Source of the DNA: Dichetophora obliterata
Lineage: Eukaryota; Arthropoda; Insecta; Diptera; Sciomyzidae
Assembly (NCBI GenBank): GCA_963920525.1
Contig: OY986435.1
Coordinates: forward strand, 298,466,708-298,530,707
Direction of reading: 5' to 3'
Length of the DNA: 64,000 bases
Numbering within the stretch: the stretch's first letter is position 1; the number at the start of each line of letters is the position of its first letter. A model generated the notes under the pieces. The model did not search any database. It was given only the letters and a program-made list of their open reading frames with translations, and was not told the origin of the DNA. The position numbers and the translations under genes were made by a program. This document shows, piece after piece, positions 10,942 to 24,700 of the stretch.

Positions 10942-13900
10942 TAGGCTGGGTCGATTGTTTGGAGGTAACAAGCCCATGTTGCGATTTCTGGTTTGGGCAT
11001 GAAAAGTTATTAAAAAAAAATGCACTTTATCTTCGATTTTGTGTATTTTTTCATTAGAATTTTTTTTCAAAAATTTTTTGTATAAAAACGTGCTTAATTA
11101 GTGCAAAACTTATGCCAGAAATGAAATCTTTGCACCCAATTTATCATAAAAACGGTCCTTATACAAAATTAGTCATAGGACATAACAAAAAAAAAATTCA
11201 CAAAATTCAAGGTTGGACATAAGTTTATTTGCCTCCAAAAGCCACTCATAAATCAATTTTTTAAAATAAGAAGTTGAGAAAAAATGTTTTTATAGCTCAT
11301 CTTTAATACCCATGGAGTTCAAATGAGCATTTTTTTCTTTTCTTTCTTTCTTATTGACCTTTTGTTATATTATTTGGTGATATTGGGTAACATTTTTGGC
11401 ATCAGCTAAAAAAGGAAAATGTCAAAAAGCAAAAAGTGAAAGAAATAGCTACCCATATCTGCCCCCTAGATTTTATCGTTCCTGATGAATGTCTAGTTCG
11501 ATGAAAAATCCACAAAATATTAATCATAAAATAAATTTTTTTTTCCTTTTGAAGGATCACCTGGCTTGTGCGTTTTAACTAGAAGACAGCTGTATGATTT
11601 AATGAATTACTGTAAAGATAAAAATTATGAATCTTAATAAGATAACCTTCAGAGCTATTTGCTCAATATATCGTCTTGCACGGAAGACAACTTAGAGGCT
11701 TTAAGCTTAACATTGCAAATTTAAGGTATTTAACTTAGTTTAACTTTATTTTTATTGGCAGTTTTAACATTAAATCTGCTTTATTGTATAAAATTATGAA
11801 TTTAAATTTAAACGGTTAAGTCACAGCAGATATTTGACAGATTTTTATAAAAAGTGAAGCTTGGCTTCAAAATATAATCTAGTGTTCCGGCCTGAGTTTT
11901 AAGGTTTATTTTGGGAATTTTTATTTATACTAAAATAAAATGACCTCAATTACATTTTTTTTATATGTTATTATTTATATCCTTAACTGTACAAAAAGTT
12001 ATTTAGGAGTTTATTTTACGATATCTTTTTAGTAAAAGTTTACGATATCTTTTTATCTGGACGTAAAAAATATCGACACTTAAAAAAAAGATGTGTGGCT
12101 GGCCAAGGTGATTACGGCACTTGAAGTCATCTGAAACAATAAATTTAAATATTTAGTAGATTTAATTTTTTTATTAAAAATAACAAAATGGCAAACTCCT
12201 GAAAATACATTTTCAAAAATAATTTTTTTTGCTGAAAATCGGTGTAAAAAAGGAAAAAATTATTAAAAATCAGCAATTGCACAAGCAACTTAGGTATGTA
12301 GAAAATGTTTTAAAATTTCAGCTCAATTGACTAAATAGAATTTTTTAAGCACCCAGACTGATCAACGAGAAAAAAGCTTGAAAAGTTTTAATAGCATACA
12401 GCTCCCAATAATGGGGCGACCTCTACAATTCACAAAAGAAGCTCTTGAAATGTTGACTTCCGGTATTACTGGTACCGGTTTACACTGTGCAACACATTTT
12501 TCCAACGGAAGGTCGTATAACACAGGATAATAGTGTATAGTAAGAAAACCCTTAAAGGAATTTGCAAAGTTAGCTCGCTTTTAAAAGATATAGGCATTAA
12601 AAGTTCCCCTATTGCAGAATATTTTTTAAAAATAAAGTGCACATTAAGGCGTATCGAATTACAAATTTTTCGAATTTCACATTCTAAGAGGTCTCAAAAG
12701 TTGCATGGTGGTCAAGATCTACAAAAAAAAAAAAAACTAAAGAGAAAAAAAGGATGTCTTCCTCTTACACAAGAACAAAGTTGTTTTTTGAGAAAAATAG
12801 TAAAAAATAACGATCTATAAATGCTTTGATTTCTTTAAGAAAAACTACATATATCTTAAAGCAACATTAAATACAGACTTTAACTAAGAATACCTCGCCA
12901 AACAAAATGCAACTCTCGATTTCTACCCTCATTGTCCTGTGTGAGAGATACTCGAATCCAAAGGTACACTCGAAATAGCACAGAATTTTTGATTGTTATC
13001 TGATTGTCTAAATATTGGTGTTATTGATTGAAGTGTTTACGTTTTCTTTAAATTTGGCGAATTAAATATTTGCATATTTTTCGCAAATGCATTTTCTTGT
13101 TTTCGAGAAATGCATTTTGAATGCAATTTTATAAGATTTCAAAAAAATTAAGATAATGTTTTATATATTTGTGGCATCAGAAGTGGTACCGAAGATAATT
13201 TTGTGAAATTGGATACTTAAAATATTTCTGAACGAAACACTGTCTGAAAGTTTTTTCTTAAAACACCAGGTTAAGACCACGATTCTTTTTTGTGTTTCGA
13301 TTTTTTAAAAAAAATTTTCTGCTTAGCATGAAATTTATTATTTCGTCAAAACACCTCACCTCATCATTTGCCAAAATGTTAAACTAAAATTTTGAGTTTC
13401 TGAGCCTGCCATTTGATGAGTCTCAATTGATTTAACAATTGCTTTTAAGATGTGCTTTTAAAAAAAAGTAATAACCGTAAAGGAAATATCTGAAGAATTC
13501 AAAAAGCGAAAATTATTTTACCACTTCTGATGCCTGAGATATAAAGCCTTATATTAATTTTTTCAAAAAGTTGAAAAATTGCGTTCAAGTATGTTTTTCT
13601 CAGAAAACAGTAAATGCATAGGCAAAAAATGTGCAAATCTTAAATACAGCAAATATAATAAACTCTCTAATAAATACCACTAAAATAAACATAATCAGAT
13701 AACAATCAAAACTTCTGTGCTATTTCGAGTGTACCTTAAGATTCGAGTATCCTTCACACAGGACACTGTGAGTAAAAATCAAGAATGGCATCTTGCTTGG
13801 CGAGATATTATTAAAGCCTTTATTTACTTTTGCTTTAAGATATAAAAATCTTACAAAAATCAAAGCATTTATAGATCGTTGATTTTTACTGTTTTTATCA

Positions 13901-14997
13901 AAAAACAACTTTGTCCTTGCGGGAGAGGGAGACATCCTTTTTTTGGGAGACATCCTTTTTTTGGGAGACCACCCTATGGAACTTTGGAGACCTATTAGAA
14001 TGAGAAATTAAAAAAATAATTTTTAATTCGATACGCGCTTATGAGCACTTCATTTTTAAAAAATACTCTGCAAGAGGCAAACTTTCAATGCCTATATCTT
14101 TTAAAATCGAGCTAACTTTGCAAAACCCTTTTAGGGTTTAGATCAGTACCATCGATCTGTGTTGGTCGCTTTTTCGATAGATTCCATGACCCTCGAATTG
14201 CCGCATAGTGTTATCGGTACAAAATTTGGACGAGACTACAATATTCTAAGAAAGTGAAAATGAAGAAACAGCAGAAAAAACGGATGAAGAATGTATTGAT
14301 GAAAAAGAATATGAGTACAACTATGAAAAAATTTAAAATGCCATATATTTCATACATGGAAATTTTTCACATTTATAAAAAGTTAACTAAATATAACTAA
14401 AAAATTTAATTTATACTTTAATTTTACAGAGATAAGCTTTAAAAATCTTTTAGAGTTGATTCAGCCGTGTATAACTTAATTGGAACAAGAAAAATATTTT
14501 TGAGCGACTTTCGAGGCAAGTACCCCACTGTGCGTTAGTGCGTAAGTATTTTTGACCATCGCGGCTGAACCACTGAAGCTAACTACCTTATATAGTAATC
14601 ACACCGTATGTTCGTGTGGTACTTCGTTTTTTTTTTTTTTTTTTTTGTTAGGCCTTCCTAGGTGGCGCCGTGGTGAATTCTATAAATCATTTTACCTTAA
14701 ATTTTGTGACTTTTTTTCATTAGGATTTTTTTACGATAAGTTTTTGTATAAAAACGTATAAATGTAAACCATTCTAAGGTTGAATTGGGTGTGAGGATTT
14801 AATTTTTGGTATCAATTTTGCTCTAGCTGTGTACGTTTTTATACAAAAAGTTTTGAAATAATATATTTGAAAATAAATTCACAAATTTGAAGGTGTGATA
14901 GGGTAAAGTGCACCACACTTCCCCTTGTTTTTAATAACCTGTGTGCTCCAACTGAAAATCGCCCAGTCAAAATAGGTTTGCAAATCGACCCAGCCGG
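10942..14997. mobile_element. Probable ~4 kb TIR transposon, diverged, split by a foldback
   Basis: The left end contains TAGGCTGGGTCGATT (10943) and the right end the complement, AAATCGACCCAGCC (ending near 14995). Similarity of the ends continues inwards for ~250 bp: both contain TTTTTGTATAAAAACGT followed by a related block ending in CACCCAATT. Inside, a short frame starts with MGRPLQFTKEALEML (ATG at 12411). An acidic frame ending ENEETAEKTDEECIDEKEY lies near 14258-14330. These may be two ends of one gene interrupted by the foldback at 12541-14140. No duplication of the target could be established and the superfamily is unknown. Confidence 0.45.
12541..14140. repeat. Giant foldback element, copy 1 (~1.6 kb)
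   Basis: Almost the whole element is a palindrome. The left arm from 12541 reappears reversed, ending near 14140. Matched blocks include GCAAAGTTAGCTCG, ACATTCTAAGAGGTCTC (approximate), TGTCCTGTGTGA, GATAACAATCAAAA and CATCAGAAGTGGTA. The arms are ~700-800 bp with ~80-85% identity and only a short asymmetric centre around 13350-13440. No protein is encoded, and open frames here are fortuitous. It lies inside the TIR element at 10942-14997. A second copy lies at 16480-17765. Confidence 0.85.
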
Positions 14998-16470
14998 AAT
15001 AATGAATATACGGAATAACAGGATATTACAGAGTGACTCAACATTACTGTGAACCACAGCGAAAAAAAAATCCAAACAATTGGTGTACGCTGAGTTGATA
15101 GATGCGCTACAGGAATATTTCGGATTAAAAGTTTTGCAAAATTGATGGAGCAAAAGAAAAAAAATATACATGTATAAAAGAACTCAAAATTGTAATGGTT
15201 TTATAATAATATTTTGTTATATTTTTTTTTTTTTTTTGCTTTTAGTAAACATTTTTGCAAAAACCGACTTTGTGATATTTTAAGACTATCACATAAGGAA
15301 GAATGGGATCTTCTGCTCAAAACAGATAAAGTCCTTTACAACAAAAACACAAATGGGTCTTCCAATTTAATTACCAAATGTTTTTTGGTACTGCATAAAA
15401 TCAATAAAATATATGAATAAGGGTTTCTTTGAATAAATCAAATTCTTTATTGTTTAGAAAAGAAAAAAAGAATCACCAAAAATAAGAGAGAAATTCTGGG
15501 ATTTGTTTTGCAACTTTTAGAAACCTTTAAGGAAAATGTTCTGAAATAAAATGTATAAAAATATGAAAAACCTTTTGTACTTTCAGATGAAGCAGAAAGT
15601 TTAAAACTTTTAAACAGACTCATATTATTATCGAAAAATGTCAGTTTTTGAATGTCAATTTAAGATCATCGATATACAAATAAAGAGTGCCTGTGTAGAA
15701 ATAAGCTATTAAAGACTATAACCACAGATCATATAATAGAAAGATGTGCCACCGCCATACAAGCAAGTGGCACAGTAAAATTTGAATGTGGATTTATCAT
15801 AAATCCACATAAAAGCTTAATGAGAGTCAGCAAGTGAACGTTTTTAAGCTTTTGAGAGCGATAGAATAAGTAAGCGACAATATGAGCAAATGTGAGCATA
15901 ATATTGAAAAGCAATAGAAATTATATGCAAAGATTTGATACACGAAACATCTGATTAAACGATGTAGCTGCCAACAAAATGTAGCAGAATTTCATTAGGT
16001 TTTACTTAAAAAATTTAGGCAATTTTTTTACTAAACTACCCTACGAACAATAAATAATTTAATGTTATTATATTTTTTTGCATTATCTCTTATCTTTTTG
16101 TTATATAATTTCAAGAATGTAATATCATAAAGATGACATAATCTAGGTATATTTTGTGTGTTGACTAGGTTTTTTTGCCGTTTAGCCACATGATATTTTT
16201 AGTGTTATATTATTGTAAGGGCGATTCCATCAGTTGAAGCTTAGCCGCGAAGCAATATTTTTTAAGTTGTTTTTTGCGAAAAATTTTTTTAATTTAACTA
16301 CTTTTATATATTTTTATTATATTATTGCAAATAGATGCTTTACTATAGGAAAAGTACTCAGAAATGCAATTTTCAATTGTTCTTAATTATACAACAAAAA
16401 CATTTTTTTAATCACTTTTTGAGTAAAAATTTAATGTTTCGAAATAAAGTTACAGAATATATTAACAAAA
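14998..16470. other. AT-rich non-coding DNA
   Basis: No gene recognised. Several poly-T/poly-A runs are present (for example near 15221-15236). The open frames at 15214-15420 and 15729-15914 have no recognisable domains. Confidence 0.4.
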
Positions 16471-16479
16471 GCGAATCGA

Positions 16480-17765
16480 ATCACAATTTTTTTTCGAATT
16501 TCACATTCTAAGAGGTCTCAAAATCTCCCAAAAAAAGTTTTAGAGAAAATAAGGATCTCTTCCTCTCCCGCAAGGACGAAGTTTATTTTTTGAGAAAAAC
16601 AATGAAAAATCACGATATCAAAATGCTTTAATTTGTGTAAGAAAAACTACATAAGTCTTAAGGCAAAAATAAATATAGACTGTAACTAACAATATTTTGG
16701 CAAACACGATACCACTCTTTGTTCTTACCCACAGTGTCCTGTGTGAAGGATATTCAAATCTAAATGTGCACTCGAGATAGCACAAGACTTTTAATTGTTA
16801 TCTGATTGCCTTATTTTGGTGATATTGATTATAATGTTAACGATTTCCTTAAATTTGGGGAACTAATAATTTGCATATATTTTGCATATGCCAATGTATA
16901 CTTGAATGCAATTTTTTAACTTTTTCAAAAAAATTCATATAAGGCTTTATATCTCGGGCACCAGAAGTGGTACCGGAAATAATTTTTTCAATTCGGATTC
17001 TGCAAATTGTTTTAAACGAAACCCCGCCTAAAACTATCTTTTTTAAAACAGCAGGAAAATGACACGATTTTTTTTTTCTATTTTGATATTTAAAAAAAGT
17101 TACTTCATGCATGAAATGTAACAGTTTCGTTCATACCTCATTTATGGTTATTATTTCACTAAAACACTTCTTAACAACAATTACGAAGTCAATTAAAACC
17201 CATCGAATGGCAAGCTCAGAAACTCAAAATTTTAGTATAAATTTTTTATGAATGCTGAGTTGAGGTGTTTTAACGAAATAATAAAATTCTTAAGGAAGGA
17301 AAATTTTTTCAAAAATCGAAATAGGAAAAAAATAGTGGTCTTAACCTGGTGCTGTAAATTAATATTTTTAGACAGGGTGTTTTTCGAAAATATTTGAAGA
17401 ATTTATATTAAGGAAATTATCTTCGGTAACGCTTCTGGTGCCCGAGATACAAAACCTTATATTAACTTTTTTGAAAAAGTTAAAAATTGCATTCAAATAT
17501 ACGTTTCTCAAAAGCAAGAAATTGGATATGTGTTTGCTAAAATATTGTAAGTTAAAGTTTATACTTACTTTTACTTTAAGACATATGAAGCTTTTATAAC
17601 AAAAATCAAAATATTTTGATATCGTGATTTTTTACAGATTTCTTAAAAAAAAACTTTGTCCTTGCGGGAAATTTTTTCCTAAAAATTTTTTTTTTTAAGA
17701 TCTTGACCACCCTATGAAACTTTTGAGACCTCTAGAATACAATCTAAATTTTTCGATATGCCTTA
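16480..17765. repeat. Giant foldback element, copy 2 (~1.3 kb)
   Basis: This is the same family as 12541-14140: shared blocks include CACATTCTAAGAGGTCTCAA, TCCTCTCCCGCAAGGAC, GTGTCCTGTGTGAAGGAT and CACCAGAAGTGGTACC. It is again a near-complete palindrome, with arms meeting around 17150-17230. The unique central segment (CAAGCTCAGAAACTCAAAAT near 17211) is the reverse complement of the centre of copy 1, so the two copies are in opposite orientation. The outermost ~100 bp present in copy 1 are absent here. Confidence 0.85.
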
Positions 17766-18319
17766 ATATTCACAGATCTAACGCTACAGTTGAAACTATT
17801 TTTGTAAAGTGCTTTTATTAACACTTTGATCAAAAAAATTTGAATTAAATATATTTAAAAATAGCGGATATATTTGCATCGAAGGGCAAAGTTTTGATTT
17901 TCATGTCGTTTTTTCTCATTCTTGGGGAACGATGTTTTATGAAAAAGTCGTTGTACCAAAAATTTCTGAAATTCTAAAGATGTGTGAATGTTTTTGGTAT
18001 TGATATTGGTATAAAAATTACTGAAATTTTTAAATTTAATTTACGAAAAAATTCTTTCAAGAAAGATTTTCAATATCAAAATTTACGTAAGTGAAAATGG
18101 GTGGAATGAGCGTGATCAAAACTAAGTATGTTACAATCTTATCTAGGATGCACACAATATATGTACTCAAATTTAGCGAAGTCCGTTAAGCCATTTAGAT
18201 TTGTATAAATTTCAATTAAACAAACAAACCAGAAAATAAGTTTTATTAATATAGACTTCGTGTTAAATTGTATGAGTATTAAAGAACGAATGCAATTCGA
18301 AAAGAATTGAAGAATTTTC
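17766..18319. other. AT-rich non-coding DNA
   Basis: No gene, repeat or RNA recognised. The only longer open frame (18139-18321, minus strand) is unremarkable. Confidence 0.4.
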
Positions 18320-19640
18320 AAAGATCTTATCGATTTTTTTAAGTTTTGAAAAATATGTCCCCAGTTATGATCCTATAACTTCAAAAGTATTTTTTCATAT
18401 TACAAAATTTATACATGTTTGCAAATAAGACGTTTATATCTTTCATTTAAGCTATCATATGTATTCATCTAACGATTTTTGTATAAATTTTCTAAATACT
18501 ACATTTGTGAAAGAGTTTAAAAAATATGCTTAATACTCAAAATTACCTCATATACAGGCCAAATATGCGATGTTGGATAGCTTTATAATTATGTTTCGAA
18601 AAACCTCAGAATTCGGTATTCGACCACAATTTACAAGTAGCGTTTCCCTGATAACATGTGATGGACGTTGGGCCAGTGGGCGTGGCACCTCCTACACCAC
18701 CCAAATTTTTGATATCGAATTGCTTTGGAGTTATAGGCCGCATAGCCTCGGAATTCGGTATTCGACTACAATTTACAGGTTTCACTGATAAAATTTTATG
18801 GGTGTTACTCCTTCCACACAACTGAAATTTTTGATATTGAATAGCTTTGGAGTTATAGGTGGCCGCACAGCCTCGGAATTCGGCACTCGACCACAATTTA
18901 CTCGTGCCGTTTCACTGATAGCATGTTATGGGCGTTTGGCAACGGGGACGTGGCAGCAACACACAGTGTTTGAGCTGGTTATTTATACCAGCGCGAAGAT
19001 TTAGTTGTTTTGTTTTGATTTATTTTTTAATTATCTTTGTTTACGTTATTTCTGTTATTTTACTCATTTCAAAAGGTTTGCAGTGTTGCAAATCCTATTA
19101 TAACGTAAAATTGCGGTTTAGGGATTTTTAAATTTAGCTAAAAATGCTAAGGACATTGTTTGAACAAAATTTTTAGTTAAAAATATGATAATTGGGATTT
19201 TAAAGTCTGCAGAATTTGTTTAGTACGAACTCACCACGTCGACTTTGATGCAGGTTATTTTGAGCACTTTTACTAAAACCGAAATCCGTAAATATCAAAC
19301 ATGCTACAATCATACTTTCTGCCCAAATATTTTCGTTGAAATATTTTTTTTAACAACAAAATAAAAATAAAACCAAATTATATATCAAAGTCATATCTTT
19401 TATTCACTTTAATGTGAGGGAAATGTTAAATAAACGGTATATTTTAAACTCTTTCACATATGTAGTATTTAGAAAATGTTTACAAAAATCGTACAAATAA
19501 TTGTATAAATAATAGCTTAAATAAAAAGCATAAATGTCGCATTTGTAAATATTTATAAAACTTGTAAAATAAATTAATACTTTTGGAGTTATAGGATCAT
19601 AACTGGGGAAATATTTTTCAAAACTCAAAAAAGTCGAAAA
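18320..19640. repeat. Inverted-arm element enclosing tandem repeats
   Basis: The left arm (about 18330-18535) is the reverse complement of the right arm (about 19432-19635). Matched blocks include CCCCAGTTATGATCCTATAA at the outer side and TTTCTAAATACTACAT and GTGAAAGAGTTTAAA at the inner side. The 900-bp interior starts with tandem repeats (18604-18960). No coding sequence is recognised. Target-site duplication was not determinable. Likely a non-autonomous DNA element. Confidence 0.7.
18604..18960 (+). repeat. Tandem repeat, ~2.5 units of 125-142 bp
   Basis: Units start at 18604, 18746 and 18871 with CCTCGGAATTCGG. They continue through CGACCACAATTTAC, GTTTCACTGATA, GGGCGT, TTTTTGATATCGAAT and CTTTGGAGTTATAGG. 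The units differ by indels and ~15-20% substitutions, so this is an old duplication. The third unit is truncated. Confidence 0.8.
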
Positions 19641-20467
19641 ATTCTATTAAAAAAAATTCAAACCAACCTGAAAAAGTCCTAATAATTTTTATTATCTCGA
19701 AAAAATACTCAATTGAACTAGCAATGTCGTTTTCGTCACGCAAACTTTTTTTTCAAATTGTTTACCACTGTTATGAATTTGTTATTCAATTTTAAATAAA
19801 AAATACAATGTATAAGAAATTTTGTCATTCACTGCTATTTTATGAATTAAATGTTCGCTTTTAATTTTTTTACTAATTTTTATTTATTATACATTTTTTA
19901 TTCATTATAAATTTCATAATCATTTCTAATTTTTCATTAAATTTCTTTTTTTTTTTTCATTAACAACAAAAATCTTATTATTCACTTTTGAATAACGAAC
20001 CAAATTAGTAATAAATAAAAAATTAACAATGACTATAAAATTAATAATGAATAACAGATGAATAGGCAATGACTCAAAAAATAATGTACAAAAAATTAAT
20101 TATTGAAAAATTTTAAATTCTTTTTGAATTGCATATTTCCTACATAATACGCAGGTATTTTTTTGGGTGTAAATAAAGCACTAAAAAATACCCGAAAAAC
20201 CATAGGTAAATCATACCTATGTATATCTTTGACTTCCTGTCAAGTGGAAGCTAGCTTGGCAAATGTATGATGGACATGCGTCCGTGTTGATTGTGGAATA
20301 TTCTTCTGTAAGAATATGGCGAAATACTATAAAAAATAAAAATAAAAAATCCGAAAAAGATTTAAGTCAATGCAGTTCACGTGAAAGGGTCTGTTTAATT
20401 ATTTCTTTTAAACGCTAACGATATTTTGCTTGTCTTTGTTTTTATGGATAATGGATTTTCTTTCATA

Positions 20468-20470
<3 letters not shown>
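19641..20470. other. AT-rich non-coding DNA
   Basis: No gene seen. AAATTT/ATTTATT-rich low-complexity sequence dominates 19780-20110. Confidence 0.4.

Positions 20471-20513
<43 letters not shown>
20471..20513 (+). repeat. (GA)n microsatellite, ~21 units
   Basis: Uninterrupted GA dinucleotide run. In flies such tracts can bind GAGA factor, but nothing nearby shows that it acts as a regulatory site. Confidence 0.97.
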
Positions 20514-20515
<2 letters not shown>

Positions 20516-21825
20516 CATTTTTTAAATTTTCATACGTGTTATTAATGGTTGCTCATAAATAAACCGATATCAAGACTGTCTGCGTGCGGATGAAAGATGT
20601 TGTTGCTGTTAGTACTGCTGTTGTTGTTGGTAGTGGTGACGATGGTGTTTTTTTTGTTTCTCCTACTCGTCACTTTATCGGTATTTTAAGGTATCATTAA
20701 TCATATTTACAAAATTGTTAAATTGTTAAAAGAATAGTTAAATGTTTATGCTTCATCTGCAGGCAGCGATAGCCTAAATGTAGGCTTTCTGTATTAGAAG
20801 GAAATTACCTATCCGTTCGCAGTCGTATTATGAAAAAAAAACTAATTTCAGATACTAATGCGTGTGTCTGTTTGTGTGTGCGTGTCCATTACTTGTTATG
20901 AAACGTTAGTTTGTTTCCTATAGGGTAGTTGATTTCCTAATGTGAATGATAAAGCTGCGAGACTTTTTCTTTATTTTGTACAACTGCAAGAGATTTTCTC
21001 GGAATGTGAACGTGAAATGTTTCATTAAAATCGGAGTGTCGCCATAATATTTCATCAGCACACCCCGACTGATGGCCAAAGTCACTAAATGGGTTTTTTT
21101 TATTGTTTTGGGTAATCTTACTGCGTACATGTTGCGACTAACGCACACATTAGACTCATTTACGCACTCATATTAATAACATTTATCAGCATTATTTTCT
21201 GCTATGCCCTGAAACATATTCCAGAATGTCCATTCGTAACTTTTATTTATCCATTTACATAATATTATTATTGCTAAGAAAAAAAAAAGCAACATGTTTC
21301 TCTTATAATTTTGTTGTTGTGTTTTTCATTTTGTTTTTCTTAAGTGCCAGGCTATGAGCAAAAATAATAATTCCTGACAGTTGTGCGTGCCACACCCACA
21401 ATAATGCAGCCGCAAACAACAAGAACAACAACAATAGCAACAACAACGAAATATACTATATTACAATACCGACAATCATCTTCTTAATCTTAATTGATGC
21501 ACATTAGTACAAATATAAACCAAACGGATGGCAGTAAGCATTATCATAAATAATAAAGTACTGCAACAACTACGAAAACAACATCAACAACAACAGCAAC
21601 AACAATAAGTAGCAACAGCAATAAAAATGACACAACAACCACAGAAAAACAGGAAGTACAATAGTATCAAACGTGTTATATAAGCGTTATTAAATGAGTA
21701 GCAGAACATACCCAATACGTCACATTTACTCACACACACACATAAGCACATACTGAGACACCACCCAGTTGAAAAAGGAGCCCATCTGCATGTGTGCCGG
21801 CAACATTCCTCGGAAGGACAGGAGA
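20514..21825. other. Fly-type non-coding DNA with TTG/CAA microsatellites
   Basis: Base composition is more balanced than in neighbouring stretches, with TTG/TGT runs (20597-20650) and CAA/CAG runs (21410-21450, 21565-21620). This resembles fly intronic or regulatory DNA. No open frame with domain content and no clear promoter signature was found. Confidence 0.45.
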
Positions 21826-22112
21826 CATACTCGCCTCCATACCCGCTTATATCTTTTTTGTATAGGCATGTCTGCCAAATGAACTGCCGTAGCAGCAATG
21901 CAGCATGCATCTTATGGTATGAATGCATAAGGTATATGTGTCTACCAAATGAACTGCCCTGACAGCAATGCTGCATGCATCTCTCGGCATTAGTGCTGTA
22001 TTCATACCATGAAATGTATGCTGCATTGCTGCTACAGCAGTTCATTTGACAGACATGCCGACCTAGGATATGCCTATTGAAAAAAGATATAAGCGGGTAT
22101 GGAGGCGAGCAT
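21826..22112. repeat. Foldback with three copies of a ~45-bp motif
   Basis: The left arm (21826-21925) and right arm (22005-22112) are inverted copies. Shared blocks include CGCCTCCATACCCGCTTATA, ATCTTTTTT, AAATGAACTGC and GCAGCAATGCAGCAT. Between them a third copy of the AAATGAACTGC...GCAGCAATGC...GCATGCATC motif lies in the same orientation as the left arm (21942-21982). The minus-strand open frame crossing this region (21584-22129) is a by-product of the repeat. Confidence 0.8.
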
Positions 22113-22145
22113 GCTTTCTGAATTTCCAAGTAATTTTACCTGCAA

Positions 22146-22230
22146 TTGAAAAATTACCATTATCCCGAGACTTGAACCTCGGCCGCTTGAGCGTCAGTGC
22201 ATTCGACCATTGCAGCTGTTAACTAATAGT
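22146..22230 (-). other. tRNA-like relic (Pol III B-box-like), minus strand
   Basis: On the minus strand, 22179-22163 reads as a T-arm: a CGAG/CTCG stem around GTTCAAGT, close to the Pol III B-box consensus. An upstream TGGTCGAATG resembles a type-II A-box. A convincing anticodon arm and acceptor stem are missing. It is probably a tRNA-derived SINE head or tRNA pseudogene, not a functional gene. Confidence 0.35.
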
Positions 22231-22403
22231 CGCTTAATTTGCTTCATAGGGAATAAACGTACGAGTAAAGAGTACGAAAATTTACGCGGACGCTTTTTTT
22301 TATAAACAATTAATGCAAAAAACAACGAAATCACCAAAAAAGCAGAACAAACTAAAAAAAAAAAACCAAAACAAAACTAAAAGCCATTAAGAAAATAAAA
22401 TAT

Positions 22404-22490
22404 GTCTCTGATGGGATTTGAACCCATTACTCAAGATTCCAAAATATCTGATTAAAAACTAAAGCCCTAGCCAACTGATCCATTCGCACT
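22404..22490 (-). other. tRNA-like relic, perfect B-box, lysine-tRNA-like anticodon region
   Basis: The minus strand contains TGGATCAGTTGG (A-box with one mismatch), then TTTTTAATCAGA resembling the anticodon loop of tRNA-Lys(TTT). It then has ATGGG-TTCAAAT-CCCAT, a perfect T-arm and B-box. The acceptor stem pairs only at its first two positions and the variable region is long (~19 nt), so it is not a functional tRNA. A degraded relative may lie at 44424-44480. A tRNA-derived SINE is the best guess. Confidence 0.45.
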
Positions 22491-22726
22491 ATTTTGATTT
22501 AGTTGAAATAATATACATAACAACATTGTTGCTACGAAAGTGCTTCGACGAAAACACAAAATAACGGATAATTAAAACAATCATGAAAATATTGAAGTAT
22601 TATTATGATCCCTTAAAATTAACCGGAATTTTGCATTAGCAAACATTATACTTTATTACTTATATTGAATGTATTTATGTTGTGCTAAAAAATAACTTAG
22701 TTCTTGCTGTACTGATGCTTTTTGTT

Positions 22727-24700
<1,974 letters not shown>

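Noticed and set aside
12533..13953. Open frames inside the giant foldback
   Set aside because: Each has a mirrored partner created by the palindrome and no recognisable protein content.
18570..19131. Overlapping plus- and minus-strand frames at the tandem repeat
   Set aside because: Frames exist because the repeat unit lacks stops; the peptides just repeat the unit.
21584..22129. 181-codon minus-strand frame
   Set aside because: Covers CAA repeats and the foldback; the Cys/Leu-rich peptide is repeat-derived.
22404..22490. Functional tRNA-Lys gene
   Set aside because: The acceptor stem pairs at only two of seven positions and the variable arm is abnormal, so only a relic is claimed.
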